Of a stretch of 64,000 nucleotides of DNA, positions 9,436 through 18,240 are shown one piece after another. The notes beneath the pieces were generated by a model. That model had not been told where the DNA came from. It did not search any database and saw only the letters and a program-made list of their open reading frames with translations. Made by a program: the position numbers and the translations under genes. The stretch covers positions 1-64,000 of the forward strand of contig MEOL01000035.1 of the NCBI GenBank assembly GCA_001769215.1. Direction: 5' to 3'. Numbering within the stretch: position 1 is the first letter of the stretch; each line of letters starts with the position of its first letter. The DNA is from Bacteroidetes bacterium GWF2_41_31. GTDB taxonomy: Bacteria; Bacteroidota; Bacteroidia; Bacteroidales; F082.

Positions 9436-10839
9436 CTAAATGGGAGCTACAAAGCTGATGAAGAATCCGGATTTTTTCTGTTTATTCATGGCGGCTTCCA
9501 ATCGGATTACCACATCATAATAGGTTACAAAATCGAGCCCCAACCCGGTTCCCCAAATCAATTGATTGGCCAATGAATTTTGTTGGGAATATTGATAATC
9601 ACTAACATAACCCATATCAAAAAACACGTTAGCATAGAGGGCGAAGAAAATTTCACTAAATTTTTTTGATTTGATCCAGTTGATCTGGTAAGTTTTCTGA
9701 GGGATCAATTCAAACTTTAGGTTTGATTTAATTAAACCCATGTTTTGACCATCAACAACATACAAATCGTATCCACGTATATTCAGGTCGTTATAACCCA
9801 GACCTGAAGACAAGAAGTAAGGCCTGTTTCTATTTCCCGAGAGCCGGGTTGAAAAATTATAGGCAAAATACAGGCGACTAATGAGTGGAAAATAATGGTC
9901 GAATGTAGTGCCAACCCAAAGCACATCAATGCCCTTCGGAAACAATCCCAAACCCATTTTTTGTATTTGCACATCAAAATAATACCCATTTAATGGATAT
10001 GGCTTGTAATCACGGAAGTCGAGTTTAAAGGTATACGTAAGGCTGAAATATTGGCAGGTAGTGCCGATAGAGAAATCGGGGTTTAACTTCAGCAAGGTAT
10101 CCTGAAAAACGTAACTTGAAAAACTGAATCCTACATCATGTAAATAGTTGTATTTGGGCCGAAAGGTAACATTTGCACCTCCAAAAATAAAATTTCGTGC
10201 GTATGAATCAGGTGAACGATAATACACCGGTTTGTTGTTCACAGTACGATAAGGCACTTCATGATTAAAACGAACACCACCTTTTAAGGAAAGCCCTGTT
10301 ACCTGGTTTTTATCCAGATAAGGAACTATCCAATGACCGGCAAATACCATATCGTAACCAGTTTGCAGCACAAAATTAAGCTTCTCCATTCTTCCCCTGA
10401 AATTTTCAACACGTAAGTCGATTCCATAATTTAATCGTTTCAGGTCGCTTTTCTCAATCCAGGCATTCAGGTTGCGATCGGCAAATTGAATGATTGGAAT
10501 AGGCCATATATACCACCGTTCAATCATAGAAATCCGGATATCGCACAATCCCCGGTCAACTGTTTTTGTAATGGTCACAAAATTAAACAGTGACCTGTTC
10601 AATAGATTTTGTCGGCTTTTTACAATCAGGCTATCGAGTTGTGATGGAAGATAGGATGTGCCAACGAAAAATTCCAGTTCCCGCATCACAATGTTGTCGC
10701 GAGTCATTTTGTTTCCTTCCAGGGTAATTGTACTCACCGTTAACTGGCCATCCAAACCACCATCGGTTAGCACACCGGCCAAAACCATCTGGGAAAGGAG
10801 GAGAAAAAAAGTGGAGAATGTTGTTAAAACAACACGCAT
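9436..10839 (-). CDS. D15/TamA-like outer-membrane protein with one POTRA
   Basis: Omp85-superfamily protein. After a signal peptide (to about residue 22) there is a single POTRA-like domain (about 35-110: LTVSTITLEGNKMTRDNIVMRELEF) and then a predicted barrel to the C-terminus, including RLSGNRNRPYFLSSGLGYNDLNIRGYDLYVV, the counterpart of the RGY/RGF loop. With 467 residues it is much shorter than BamA. Function is unproven; protein or lipid insertion is an inference from the family. It begins 2 bases after the CBS-protein stop and so belongs to that operon. Confidence 0.75.
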   Translation of the reverse strand: MRVVLTTFSTFFLLLSQMVLAGVLTDGGLDGQLTVSTITLEGNKMTRDNIVMRELEFFVGTSYLPSQLDSLIVKSRQNLLNRSLFNFVTITKTVDRGLCDIRISMIERWYIWPIPIIQFADRNLNAWIEKSDLKRLNYGIDLRVENFRGRMEKLNFVLQTGYDMVFAGHWIVPYLDKNQVTGLSLKGGVRFNHEVPYRTVNNKPVYYRSPDSYARNFIFGGANVTFRPKYNYLHDVGFSFSSYVFQDTLLKLNPDFSIGTTCQYFSLTYTFKLDFRDYKPYPLNGYYFDVQIQKMGLGLFPKGIDVLWVGTTFDHYFPLISRLYFAYNFSTRLSGNRNRPYFLSSGLGYNDLNIRGYDLYVVDGQNMGLIKSNLKFELIPQKTYQINWIKSKKFSEIFFALYANVFFDMGYVSDYQYSQQNSLANQLIWGTGLGLDFVTYYDVVIRLEAAMNKQKKSGFFISFVAPI

Positions 10840-10841
10840 AT

Positions 10842-11504
10842 TTACAGCTTAAGGTAGTTCATTAATGAGTCGTAGTTTTCCTTCAGGTCTTCCTGGCTAA
10901 TATCCTGGCCAAAGGAAGCATCGACCAGATAGCCAAAGCGATCGAAGGTTTTGAGTATGGCACCAATATTTAATACACTTACCTTTATGATCACCTTAAG
11001 CTGCGTAGAATCGGGATGGCTCTCCAGGAAAACGCTGAGTATCTTGGCGTTGTTCGATTCAACGATGTTGGCTATCTCCGTTAAGCTATAATCATTTTCG
11101 CTCACCAGAAGAATAATAACTCCTCCCGGATTATATACTGACAGGCTCTGTGAAAAAAACAAGAGCAGGTCGGTTGGCAAAATAGAGCCCAAATAATGAT
11201 TGTCATTGTCAAGTACAGGGGTTAGCGAAAGTTTCCGTTTTACAACAATATTCAATACGTCGTATACCGTGATATTTTCCTCCGCATAAAAATCTTCAAA
11301 ATGGATCAGGCTTGATTCTAATTTCCTGCTAAAACCAACCAAACTAAAGAGTTCCTTTTCGATGACCACACCGACAAAAGTGCCACCATCGACAACCGGA
11401 TAATGCCATACCTTGTATTCGTCCATGCGTTTCAGCGCCTCCTCGACCGAATCGGTGAGCAACAAGGGCAAGACATCTTCATTTATCAGTTGTTTGGCTA
11501 TCAT
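10842..11504 (-). CDS. CBS-domain protein
   Basis: Two CBS motifs occupy residues about 1-60 (VLPLLLTDSVEEALKRMDEYKVWHYPVVD) and 70-130 (ITVYDVLNIVVKRKLSLTPVLDNDNHYLGSI); the remaining 90 residues resemble an ACT-like sensor fold (GGVIILLVSENDYSLTEIANIVESN). Such proteins bind adenine nucleotides and lie near nadK in Bacteroidota. The partner is unknown. It is the promoter-proximal gene of the pair with the D15-like protein. Confidence 0.8.
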   Translation of the reverse strand: MIAKQLINEDVLPLLLTDSVEEALKRMDEYKVWHYPVVDGGTFVGVVIEKELFSLVGFSRKLESSLIHFEDFYAEENITVYDVLNIVVKRKLSLTPVLDNDNHYLGSILPTDLLLFFSQSLSVYNPGGVIILLVSENDYSLTEIANIVESNNAKILSVFLESHPDSTQLKVIIKVSVLNIGAILKTFDRFGYLVDASFGQDISQEDLKENYDSLMNYLKL

Positions 11505-11551
11505 GGTGCAAAACTAACATTTTGAGTTAAATCCCAATCATAAAATTGCCA

Positions 11552-12481
11552 CTAGGTGGTTAATTCGTCAAGCATGTGTAAATAGTTGGTATACCTGAAT
11601 GGAAGAACTAACCCCTCTGCCAGAGCGGCCTTCACGGCACACCCGGGTTCATCCACGTGAATACAATTATTAAACCGGCAGTCATCCATTAGCTTCCTGA
11701 ACTCAGGAAATCGCTGGCCCAGCTCTGATCTTTCAAACTCAACCAAACCAAATTCTTTCAGTCCGGGGGTATCGATTACCGCGCCTCCAAACTGTAGAGG
11801 AAACATCTCGGCAAAAGTGGTGGTATGCATTCCTTTTTCATGAAATGAAGATATCAGTCCGGTTTTAAGATCCAACGTGTTGTCTACCATATTGATGAGA
11901 GCTGACTTTCCCACACCCGAATGGCCCGAAAGCAACGAAACTTTGCCTGCCAACAACTCCTGAAACTCATTTTTATGCAACCGGTCGACAACGGATGTAA
12001 TCAAACACGGATATCCAATGGAACGGTAAAAGCTCACCAATTCGTTAAGCTGGTCCAGTGTGTCGGCATCATACAAATCCAATTTATTAAAAACCAACCT
12101 GGCCGGGATGTGATAAGCTTCGGCGGTAACCAATAACCGATCTATAAAACCGGTTGAGGTACGGGGTTTTACCAAAGAAACAATTACCACCATTTGGTCG
12201 ATATTGGCCGCAATAATATGTGTGGCCTTGGAGAGGTTGGTGGCTTTTCGGATGAGGTGGTTTTTACGCTCTTCAATGTGAACTATGTTCCCGGTATCCT
12301 CATTGGGCAGCAGTTCGATGGTCACCCGGTCGCCTACGGCAATCGGGTTGGTTGTACGAATACCCTTTATCCTGAAAAGGCCTTTTAGCCTGCACTCCAA
12401 CCTGCGGCCATCATCGGTAAGTACTGTATACCAGCTTCCGGTTGATCGGAGCACCAATCCCCGCGTTGTCTGGTCACTCAT
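11552..12481 (-). CDS. rsgA: Small-subunit-dependent GTPase RsgA
   Basis: Circularly permuted GTPase that checks late 30S maturation. An N-terminal OB fold (about residues 5-70) is followed by G4 NKLD (132-135), G1 GHSGVGKS (186-193) and G3 DTPG (237-240), the permuted order typical of the family, then the zinc knuckle with Cys268, Cys273, His275 and Cys281. Length 309 is normal. It appears monocistronic, divergent from the PrsW-like gene. Confidence 0.96.
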   Translation of the reverse strand: MSDQTTRGLVLRSTGSWYTVLTDDGRRLECRLKGLFRIKGIRTTNPIAVGDRVTIELLPNEDTGNIVHIEERKNHLIRKATNLSKATHIIAANIDQMVVIVSLVKPRTSTGFIDRLLVTAEAYHIPARLVFNKLDLYDADTLDQLNELVSFYRSIGYPCLITSVVDRLHKNEFQELLAGKVSLLSGHSGVGKSALINMVDNTLDLKTGLISSFHEKGMHTTTFAEMFPLQFGGAVIDTPGLKEFGLVEFERSELGQRFPEFRKLMDDCRFNNCIHVDEPGCAVKAALAEGLVLPFRYTNYLHMLDELTT

Positions 12482-12634
12482 CTAGATTGTGCATTTTGTG
12501 TTATTATGTTATTAAAGGCAGTCCAACGAATTGAGTTTTATCAACTTTTTTACCAGCATTTGAATTGTTGTACCTGCTACCCGGATAAATAAAAAAATTA
12601 ATTTAATAAAAAGTTTAAAATTACAAACTATTCT

Positions 12635-12642
12635 TATATTTG
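12635..12642 (+). promoter_or_regulatory. -7 box before PrsW-like gene
   Basis: TATATTTG, an exact TAnnTTTG match, ends 27 bases before the ATG at 12670. The upstream flank is AT-rich without a clear TTTG at the ideal spacing. Confidence 0.5.
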
Positions 12643-12669
12643 AGCCGGATTACCATAAAAACCCGTTCT

Positions 12670-13350
12670 ATGACACTTCTGAATTACATTTCATTTGTGG
12701 TTTCACCACTCCTCATTTTATTGTTTATTACATACCTGAGATTCAAATTTTCGATTGATAGTTTAAAAAACATTCGTAATGCCATTATTTTGGGTATGTT
12801 ATGTGTTGTTTTGCTATTTATTGCCAACTATTTAATTGAGCTGGAATGGCATGGGAGTTATCGGAACATGCGTCGAATGGCCTTTTTTGTGTTCGTGGTT
12901 ACTGCCTTCAGTTCGGAATTGGCTAAGTTTTTAGTACTAAAATCGGTATTTTACAAGATGAAGAACTTTGCCGGCCCACTCGAAGGCATCATTTATTCCA
13001 TATTTATTAGTTTAGGATTTTCCACTTTAGCGGTGGTTCTGTATGCTTACGGGGTTGTCGGAGTTCCTGATCAGATTCATAATTTCTCATTATTTCTTTA
13101 TACCTATCCACTGGCCACTGTGTTTTTTGGTATTACCATGGGATTTTTTGTCGGCATGGGGAAAATGCGTAAAAACGGTTTTATTGACAACAGTACAGGG
13201 TTGTTCCTCTCGACGTTTTTCCATGGGTTATTCCATTTTGGGTTCATCACTTCCGACATCCGGTTACTTGTATTTATCGCAATTGGATACCTTGTTATTG
13301 GAATTACACTTGTGTTTCAAGGGGTATCACTGCGGCTCGGCCAAAAATAA
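12670..13350 (+). CDS. PrsW-like intramembrane protease family protein
   Basis: About 226 residues with roughly seven hydrophobic membrane segments. Three family-like motifs are visible: SELAKF (Glu83, Lys86) where active PrsW proteins have E-E-x-x-K, PLEGIIYS (Glu105) and HGLFHF (His185, His189). The first Glu of the double-Glu pair is Ser here. PrsW-family proteins are membrane glutamic peptidases that cleave anti-sigma factors or similar; whether this one is active is open. Start ATG 12670 is preferred over an upstream TTG (12640), because that TTG is the end of the -7 box. It converges with dprA without a gap. Confidence 0.6.
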   Translation: MTLLNYISFVVSPLLILLFITYLRFKFSIDSLKNIRNAIILGMLCVVLLFIANYLIELEWHGSYRNMRRMAFFVFVVTAFSSELAKFLVLKSVFYKMKNFAGPLEGIIYSIFISLGFSTLAVVLYAYGVVGVPDQIHNFSLFLYTYPLATVFFGITMGFFVGMGKMRKNGFIDNSTGLFLSTFFHGLFHFGFITSDIRLLVFIAIGYLVIGITLVFQGVSLRLGQK

Positions 13351-14481
13351 TCAGGGAATAATCTTATATAGCTTCCCCGGAAGACTTTTAACCATTCCTT
13401 CAAATTCAAGGTTCAACAACGCACTTGCCACTTTTGAGGGTGGCATGGCCGTGCTGACAATCAATTGATCCATCCCGACCGCTTTTTTTGAATCCATCAG
13501 GGCCAGCAGTCGTTTCTCATCTTCGGAAAGTTCAACAAAAAGGCTGGTCTGTGATTTAGTTTGCACTTTGCGGTCGTCCCAACCCATGATGTAAGAAATA
13601 TCTTTTACCGATTCGGCAAGTGCGGCCCTGTTTGACTTGATCAGCATATTGCAACCTTTGGAGTATTCATCGTTGGTGCGTCCGGGAACGGCAAAAGCAT
13701 CCCGGTTATAGGAGTTGGCGAGGGTTGCCGTGATCATGGCACCTCCTTTTATGCCCGATTCAACTACTACCACAGCATCACACATGCCGGCCACAATCCG
13801 GTTTCGTTTGGGAAAATTCTCCCTGTCGGGGTTGGTTCCTGATGGAAACTCCGTCAACAGCCCTCCATTTTCCAACATGCTCATGGCCAGTTTTTGGTGC
13901 TGAAATGGGTATATCCTGTCAAGGCCATGTCCCATCACGCCGATGGTCTCCATCCCACATTCGAGTGCCTTTCGGTGGGCACAGCTATCAATCCCATAGG
14001 CCAGCCCGCTAACCACCACCACATCTTTTACTTTGAGGTCCGCGATCATCTCTTCGCAGCGCTCACGACCATAATCCGAGGCTTTTCGTGTGCCCACAAA
14101 TGCAATCATCCGCGGCGCATTCAGGTTAGCAGTACCTTTATAATACAGCATTAAAGGGCCATCTTCACAATTCAATAACCGCTGGGGATAGTTGCTATCG
14201 GTAAAAAACAAGGGTTGAACCTCATTTTTCTCGATAAACAGGATTTCCTTTTCAACAACATGAAACACATGCTGGCTTAAAACACTGTTGACTGTTGCCT
14301 GACCAATACCAGGAATTTTTAATAAAGCCGAGCGACTTTCAAGAAAAACAGCCTCTACTCCACCACAATAGGCAACCAACCGTTTGCCGTTGACATCGCC
14401 CACGCCAGGAATTAATGTAAGTGCAATTTGATATGAAAGCAGGTCAGGTTCCATTAGATCAAAATTATTATTTTTTTTCAA
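13351..14481 (-). CDS. dprA: DNA-processing protein DprA
   Basis: RecA-loading, single-strand-DNA-binding protein of natural transformation. It has a helix-hairpin-helix-like N-terminus (LTLIPGVGDVNGKRL...LLKIPGIG), the Rossmann-type DNA_processg_A core (about residues 80-300: FVGTRKASDYG, VVSGLAYGID, GHGLDRIYP, LTEFPSGTNPDRENFPKRNRI, GGAMITA) and a C-terminal winged helix (about 315-376). Length is usual. Divergent from the glycosyltransferase at 14539; no competence operon partner is adjacent. Confidence 0.95.
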   Translation of the reverse strand: MKKNNNFDLMEPDLLSYQIALTLIPGVGDVNGKRLVAYCGGVEAVFLESRSALLKIPGIGQATVNSVLSQHVFHVVEKEILFIEKNEVQPLFFTDSNYPQRLLNCEDGPLMLYYKGTANLNAPRMIAFVGTRKASDYGRERCEEMIADLKVKDVVVVSGLAYGIDSCAHRKALECGMETIGVMGHGLDRIYPFQHQKLAMSMLENGGLLTEFPSGTNPDRENFPKRNRIVAGMCDAVVVVESGIKGGAMITATLANSYNRDAFAVPGRTNDEYSKGCNMLIKSNRAALAESVKDISYIMGWDDRKVQTKSQTSLFVELSEDEKRLLALMDSKKAVGMDQLIVSTAMPPSKVASALLNLEFEGMVKSLPGKLYKIIP

Positions 14482-14526
14482 AATCAGTAGTTCTTACGAT
14501 AAATAATAAAGTGTGACAGGTTTGAC

Positions 14527-14534
14527 TATTTTTG
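14527..14534 (+). promoter_or_regulatory. -7 box immediately before an ATG (possible leaderless mRNA)
   Basis: TATTTTTG matches TAnnTTTG and ends only four bases before the ATG at 14539. If it is used with the normal 5-7 base distance to the start site, the transcript would begin at or inside the start codon. Confidence 0.45.
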
Positions 14535-14538
14535 CCGG

Positions 14539-15663
14539 ATGCAGGAAACACAAAAGACGGTGGTGGTTTGTCCCATGGATTGGGGTTTAGGTCATGCTAC
14601 ACGCATGGTTCCTGTTATTGAACTGATGTTGCAAGCCGGAGCCAGAGTGATTATTGCTGCCGACAAAAGGCCATTGGCCTTCTTAAAACAGCGGTTTCCT
14701 GAGTGCATTTTTGAACAGTTGACCGGGTTTAGTCCAAAATATCCCAGGTTGGGTGCACTGATGCCATTTGTCATGGCGGCTAACCTGCCAAAAATGTTGT
14801 TTCAGGCCCGTCGTGCCCGCATCCATTTAAAAGACATCATCAGAAAACATCGCGTGGAGGTGGTTATTTCGGACAACCGATATGAGTTGCATTCAACTGG
14901 TGTATATTCAGTCTTCGTGACACATCAACTCCATATACAAACCAGGGGCTGGCAAAGGTTGTTTGACCCGCTTATTTCAAAAATAATCAATCACTACTTT
15001 GTTAAGTTTAACGAGCTATGGATTCCTGATGTTGAAGGAATGCCGAATCTGGGAGGAATTTTGTCGCATCCTGCTTTGAACCTTACAGTGAAACAGACTT
15101 ATATCGGACTTTTAACCCGGTTTTCGCAACAAAAGACAAGATCACAAAAAACCGATTATGAGATCGTTATTTTGCTTTCCGGTCCTGAGCCACAACGCAC
15201 CTTGCTCGAAAAAAACATGATGCAACAGGCACTTTCGTTAAATGTGAACGCGGTGATCGTTCAGGGGAAACCCGAAATGGAGGAGGATGTACAACACCAT
15301 CACCTGCGCGTTGTTTCTCACGCCGATGACCAGACGATGGCCTCCTTAATTTATGGTGCAGAACTTGTGGTTTGTCGCCCGGGATACAGTACCCTGATGG
15401 ATTTAACCGTCCTGCAAAAAAAGGCCGCCTTTATACCCACACCCGGCCAAACAGAGCAGGAATACCTGGCCAGGAAACTGTTTGCAGAAGGACGTGCTTA
15501 CTGCGACACTCAGGATCACTTCAATTTGAAAACAGCTTTCGAAACCAGGGACCGGTTTATCGGGCTTTCAGGTTTTAAACAGGGAAATTCGCTTCAGGTG
15601 GCCATCGACAGGTTGCTTGATCAGGATTTACTAAAAAATACCGACTCGGATGAAAGCACCTGA
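14539..15663 (+). CDS. MurG-like glycosyltransferase (GT-B fold)
   Basis: Two-domain GT-B glycosyltransferase. The N-terminal domain begins VVVCPMDWGLGHATRMVPV, the GxGHxxR-type acceptor loop of MurG-like enzymes. The C-terminal nucleotide-sugar domain has LIYGAELVVCRPGYSTLMDL and FIPTPGQTEQEYLA, matching the donor-binding region. Donor and acceptor are unknown; a lipid- or cell-wall-related sugar transfer is likely from the family. It overlaps the next gene by 14 bases, so the two are translationally linked. Confidence 0.75.
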   Translation: MQETQKTVVVCPMDWGLGHATRMVPVIELMLQAGARVIIAADKRPLAFLKQRFPECIFEQLTGFSPKYPRLGALMPFVMAANLPKMLFQARRARIHLKDIIRKHRVEVVISDNRYELHSTGVYSVFVTHQLHIQTRGWQRLFDPLISKIINHYFVKFNELWIPDVEGMPNLGGILSHPALNLTVKQTYIGLLTRFSQQKTRSQKTDYEIVILLSGPEPQRTLLEKNMMQQALSLNVNAVIVQGKPEMEEDVQHHHLRVVSHADDQTMASLIYGAELVVCRPGYSTLMDLTVLQKKAAFIPTPGQTEQEYLARKLFAEGRAYCDTQDHFNLKTAFETRDRFIGLSGFKQGNSLQVAIDRLLDQDLLKNTDSDEST

Positions 15664-16054
15664 AAAATGGATCAATAAGGTTGGGAAACACCTTAGCAGG
15701 CCCGTTTGGAATATAGCGGGAAGTGCATTTGTGTTGCTGGGCATCATCGGGATATTTGTGCCCCTGTTGCCGACGACCATTTTTCTTTTGTTGGGTGCCG
15801 CATGTTATAATAAAGGTTCACAACGTTTCCATCATTGGCTCGTAAACAACCGTGTTTTGGGACCCTACATCGCTAATTTTAAAAAGGACAACGGCATTCC
15901 GTTACAAGCGAAAATAAAAGCCATTGTGTTTTTGTGGATCACGATTGGAATTTCCATCTACTTCGTTAACATAATTCACGTCAGGATCATATTGCTCCTG
16001 GTTGCCATTGGGGTGAGTATTTATCTACTCACACGAAAAACCCTCAAATCATGA
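15650..16054 (+). CDS. YbaN/DUF454 inner-membrane protein
   Basis: 134-residue membrane protein of the YbaN family. The conserved start SRPVWNIAGSAFVLLGIIGIFVPLLPTTIFLLLGAACYNKGSQRFHHWL...LGPYI is unmistakable, and three to four hydrophobic segments are visible. The role of the family is not established. It starts inside the end of the preceding glycosyltransferase gene. Confidence 0.85.
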   Translation: MKAPEKWINKVGKHLSRPVWNIAGSAFVLLGIIGIFVPLLPTTIFLLLGAACYNKGSQRFHHWLVNNRVLGPYIANFKKDNGIPLQAKIKAIVFLWITIGISIYFVNIIHVRIILLLVAIGVSIYLLTRKTLKS

Positions 16055-16096
16055 TACCGTAAAACCGCTACTTTTAACATCTAAATAAAGACTCCT

Positions 16097-16825
16097 ATGC
16101 TGATAGAAAAAGACATGAAACTGGCCGATGTGCTACACCACGACCACAACCTGATACCCGTGATCAGCCGGTTTGGGATCAAGTTGGGATTTGGAGAGAA
16201 CACCATCGAAGAAATTTGTGCCGCCCAACAACTCGACTCCGATTTTTTACTCACCATTCTAAATACCTTCCACGACCCCCTGTTTTTTGCCGACAGGCAT
16301 TTAAAATCTTTCCCGGTAGGTTTACTTATCAGCTATCTGAAAGAAACCCACAAGAATTATCTCAACGAACGCCTACCTTATATCGCTTTGCTAATTAACC
16401 GGCTCACCGAGACTTCATCCGACCACAAGACGGCTTATCAGTTGCTTATGAACTTTTTTGTGGAATACAAAAAAGAACTGACAAAGCATATTGAGCGTGA
16501 AGAAAAAGTGGTTTATCCTTACGTACTTCAACTGGAAGTCGCCATTGCTTCAGGAACCACATCCGATGCCTTGCTGCAGCAAGTAAATACTTACTCCATC
16601 ACAGATTACGAAGAAGAACATGAAAATGTGGAAGAAAAGTTGTTCGACCTGAAGAACATCATCCTCAAATACCTCCCTCCTACCACCGACCAAAACCTGT
16701 GCTTTACCATTTTGCATGAGCTGTTTATTTTGGAGAAAGACCTCAACGAACATGCACGAATCGAAGACACCATCCTGGTACCGAAGGTGGAAGAAATGGA
16801 ACGGATCATAAATAAACGTGCGTAG
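16097..16825 (+). CDS. Hemerythrin-domain protein, RIC/ScdA-like
   Basis: Residues about 5-55 (MKLADVLHHDHNLIPVISRFGIKLGFGENTIEEIC) resemble the ScdA_N/DUF1858 module; residues about 80-235 are a four-helix hemerythrin-like bundle with the di-iron ligand pattern His85, His131 with nearby Glu residues, His175, His207 and His219 with Glu223. Proteins of this build (YtfE, ScdA, RIC) repair iron-sulfur clusters after nitrosative or oxidative stress. The Cys pair of the RIC N-terminus is not conserved here, so the function may be sensing or storage rather than repair. It lies 3 bases before a LuxR-type regulator. Confidence 0.8.
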   Translation: MLIEKDMKLADVLHHDHNLIPVISRFGIKLGFGENTIEEICAAQQLDSDFLLTILNTFHDPLFFADRHLKSFPVGLLISYLKETHKNYLNERLPYIALLINRLTETSSDHKTAYQLLMNFFVEYKKELTKHIEREEKVVYPYVLQLEVAIASGTTSDALLQQVNTYSITDYEEEHENVEEKLFDLKNIILKYLPPTTDQNLCFTILHELFILEKDLNEHARIEDTILVPKVEEMERIINKRA

Positions 16826-16828
16826 GCC

Positions 16829-17434
16829 ATGGCGAAGACAATAAAAATCGTGCTGATCGAACAGGCTTTTTTACTGGCAGCCGGAATAGAATCTCTGGTC
16901 AGCGAGCTGCATGGCGTTTTTGTAGAGCAGGTATACCATGGATCGGAACATTCCCTGACCGATAAAGTATTGGGGCATAAGCCCGATATGATCATCATAA
17001 ACCCGCACGCGATTGAAAACCAGCTTCTTTCGGTGATAAAAACCTTTCAGCAGGAACCTGACATTAAACTGGTCGGGTTGCTATCCACCAAGGCCCCCGA
17101 CAACATAAAAAGTCGATTTGCTTATTACCTCAACCGCGATGAAGGTAAATTCGACCTGCTTGAAGGCCTGAAGAAAATTATAGGCAACGACCTGGAGAAA
17201 CCGGCAAAAAAAACCCGGATCCTGAGTAACCGTGAAATTGAGTTGCTCAAACAGGTTTGTCTGGGCCATACCAATCAGGAAATTGCCGACAAGTTGTTTT
17301 TAAGTGTTCACACCGTAATGACCCACCGCAAAAACATAACCAAAAAGCTGGGCATCAAAACGGTAAGTGGTTTAACCGTTTATGCGCTGATGAATAATCT
17401 GGTGGATATTCGGGAGGTAGAGAACCGGGGGTGA
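16829..17434 (+). CDS. LuxR-type regulator with degenerate receiver
   Basis: The C-terminal 65 residues form a clear GerE/LuxR helix-turn-helix (ILSNREIELLKQVCLGHTNQEIADKLFLSVHTVMTHRKNI). The N-terminal 120 residues have the size and pattern of a response-regulator receiver, but the phospho-acceptor position reads IIINPH, with Asn58 instead of Asp, and the acidic pair after strand 1 is Glu-Gln (11-12). Control by phosphorylation is therefore unlikely. Three bases separate it from the hemerythrin gene, suggesting that the iron protein and the regulator work together. No histidine kinase is adjacent. Confidence 0.8.
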   Translation: MAKTIKIVLIEQAFLLAAGIESLVSELHGVFVEQVYHGSEHSLTDKVLGHKPDMIIINPHAIENQLLSVIKTFQQEPDIKLVGLLSTKAPDNIKSRFAYYLNRDEGKFDLLEGLKKIIGNDLEKPAKKTRILSNREIELLKQVCLGHTNQEIADKLFLSVHTVMTHRKNITKKLGIKTVSGLTVYALMNNLVDIREVENRG

Positions 17435-17592
17435 ATCATGAATTCATGTGTTTCTAACTTGAATCTTCATTACTCAACATGAACCGGGTGCAGGAATTGC
17501 CCATTTCTGGCATTCACTGTCAGACGATTCATCTCAAACAAAAAAAACAAACCTTACACAACAAACCCAATACCACACCCCAAAAACAGACC

Positions 17593-17710
17593 TGTCATTT
17601 CGACCGACGAAGGAGCGGAGAAATCCCCCAGGAAATGAGATACTCTTGTGCTTTGGAGATTCCTGCCTACGGTAGGAAGGTCACTCCTCCGCAGAGGGAG
17701 AGAAACGACA
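17593..17710. repeat. Dispersed-repeat-like hairpin element (TGTCATTTCGACC type)
   Basis: Imperfect long inverted repeat of about 118 bases. The outer ends TGTCATTTC (17593-17601) and GAAACGACA (17702-17710) pair with one mismatch, GGAGCGGAGAAATC and its partner CTCCTCCGCAGAGGGAG pair in part, and a sharp inner hairpin CCTGCCTAC/GGTAGGAAGG lies at 17662-17680. It contains no gene. Elements starting TGTCATTTCGACCGAAG are known to me as frequent intergenic repeats in Bacteroidota genomes; only one copy is in this window. Confidence 0.6.
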
Positions 17711-17722
17711 AAATAGATAGCG

Positions 17723-18214
17723 TTAGTTTACCACGGTAAATTTAACACTTTCTATCAATTTCCCGTTCACTTTCAGACTGGCTACATAAACTCCGGGAAC
17801 CCAATCACGGGTTATCAGGGTTAGTTGATCTTGTCGCTCAGTGGTATTTCTGGTTTCGCTAGTTGTCCCTCTTAAATCACTTACAATAATGCTGACTTTA
17901 GCATCTGACTCCAATTTGTATTCCAGAATTACTGATGTTGAATCAGAACTCATGGTTGCCTTTAACTTGTAATTTTCTGATGATTCCATCCTTGATGTTT
18001 GTACGCTATCTGCATGTATGGGATCCTTGGCAACAACAACTGGTACTTCTAACACCTGCACCAGACGGGTGGTTTGGGCATTATATTCCAAGGGCATGGT
18101 GGAGGAGTTTATGTTATTTTGTACCGGGATATAATAGACCGTTTTCTCTACAGGGTTTTGTGCCCGGGAAAACTGAGTAAGCAAAACAAACATTATAACA
18201 ATAAGTTTCTTCAT
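17723..18214 (-). CDS. Small secreted protein with T9SS-like C-terminal domain (copy A)
   Basis: 163 residues: signal peptide (MKKLIVIMFVLLTQFSRAQ), a linker of about 65 residues containing YYIPVQNN, then a C-terminal domain of about 75 residues (VILEYKLESDAKVSIIVSDLRG...LTLITRDWVPGVYVASLKVNGKLIESVKFTVVN) that matches the type A T9SS sorting domain of the large neighbours. The protein is thus little more than a sorting domain with a leader. It is almost identical in its first 100 residues to the gene at 19920-20411, but the C-terminal domains differ more. Function unknown. Confidence 0.7.
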   Translation of the reverse strand: MKKLIVIMFVLLTQFSRAQNPVEKTVYYIPVQNNINSSTMPLEYNAQTTRLVQVLEVPVVVAKDPIHADSVQTSRMESSENYKLKATMSSDSTSVILEYKLESDAKVSIIVSDLRGTTSETRNTTERQDQLTLITRDWVPGVYVASLKVNGKLIESVKFTVVN

Positions 18215-18240
18215 GGGTTTACTTTTTAATTGTTCATTTC

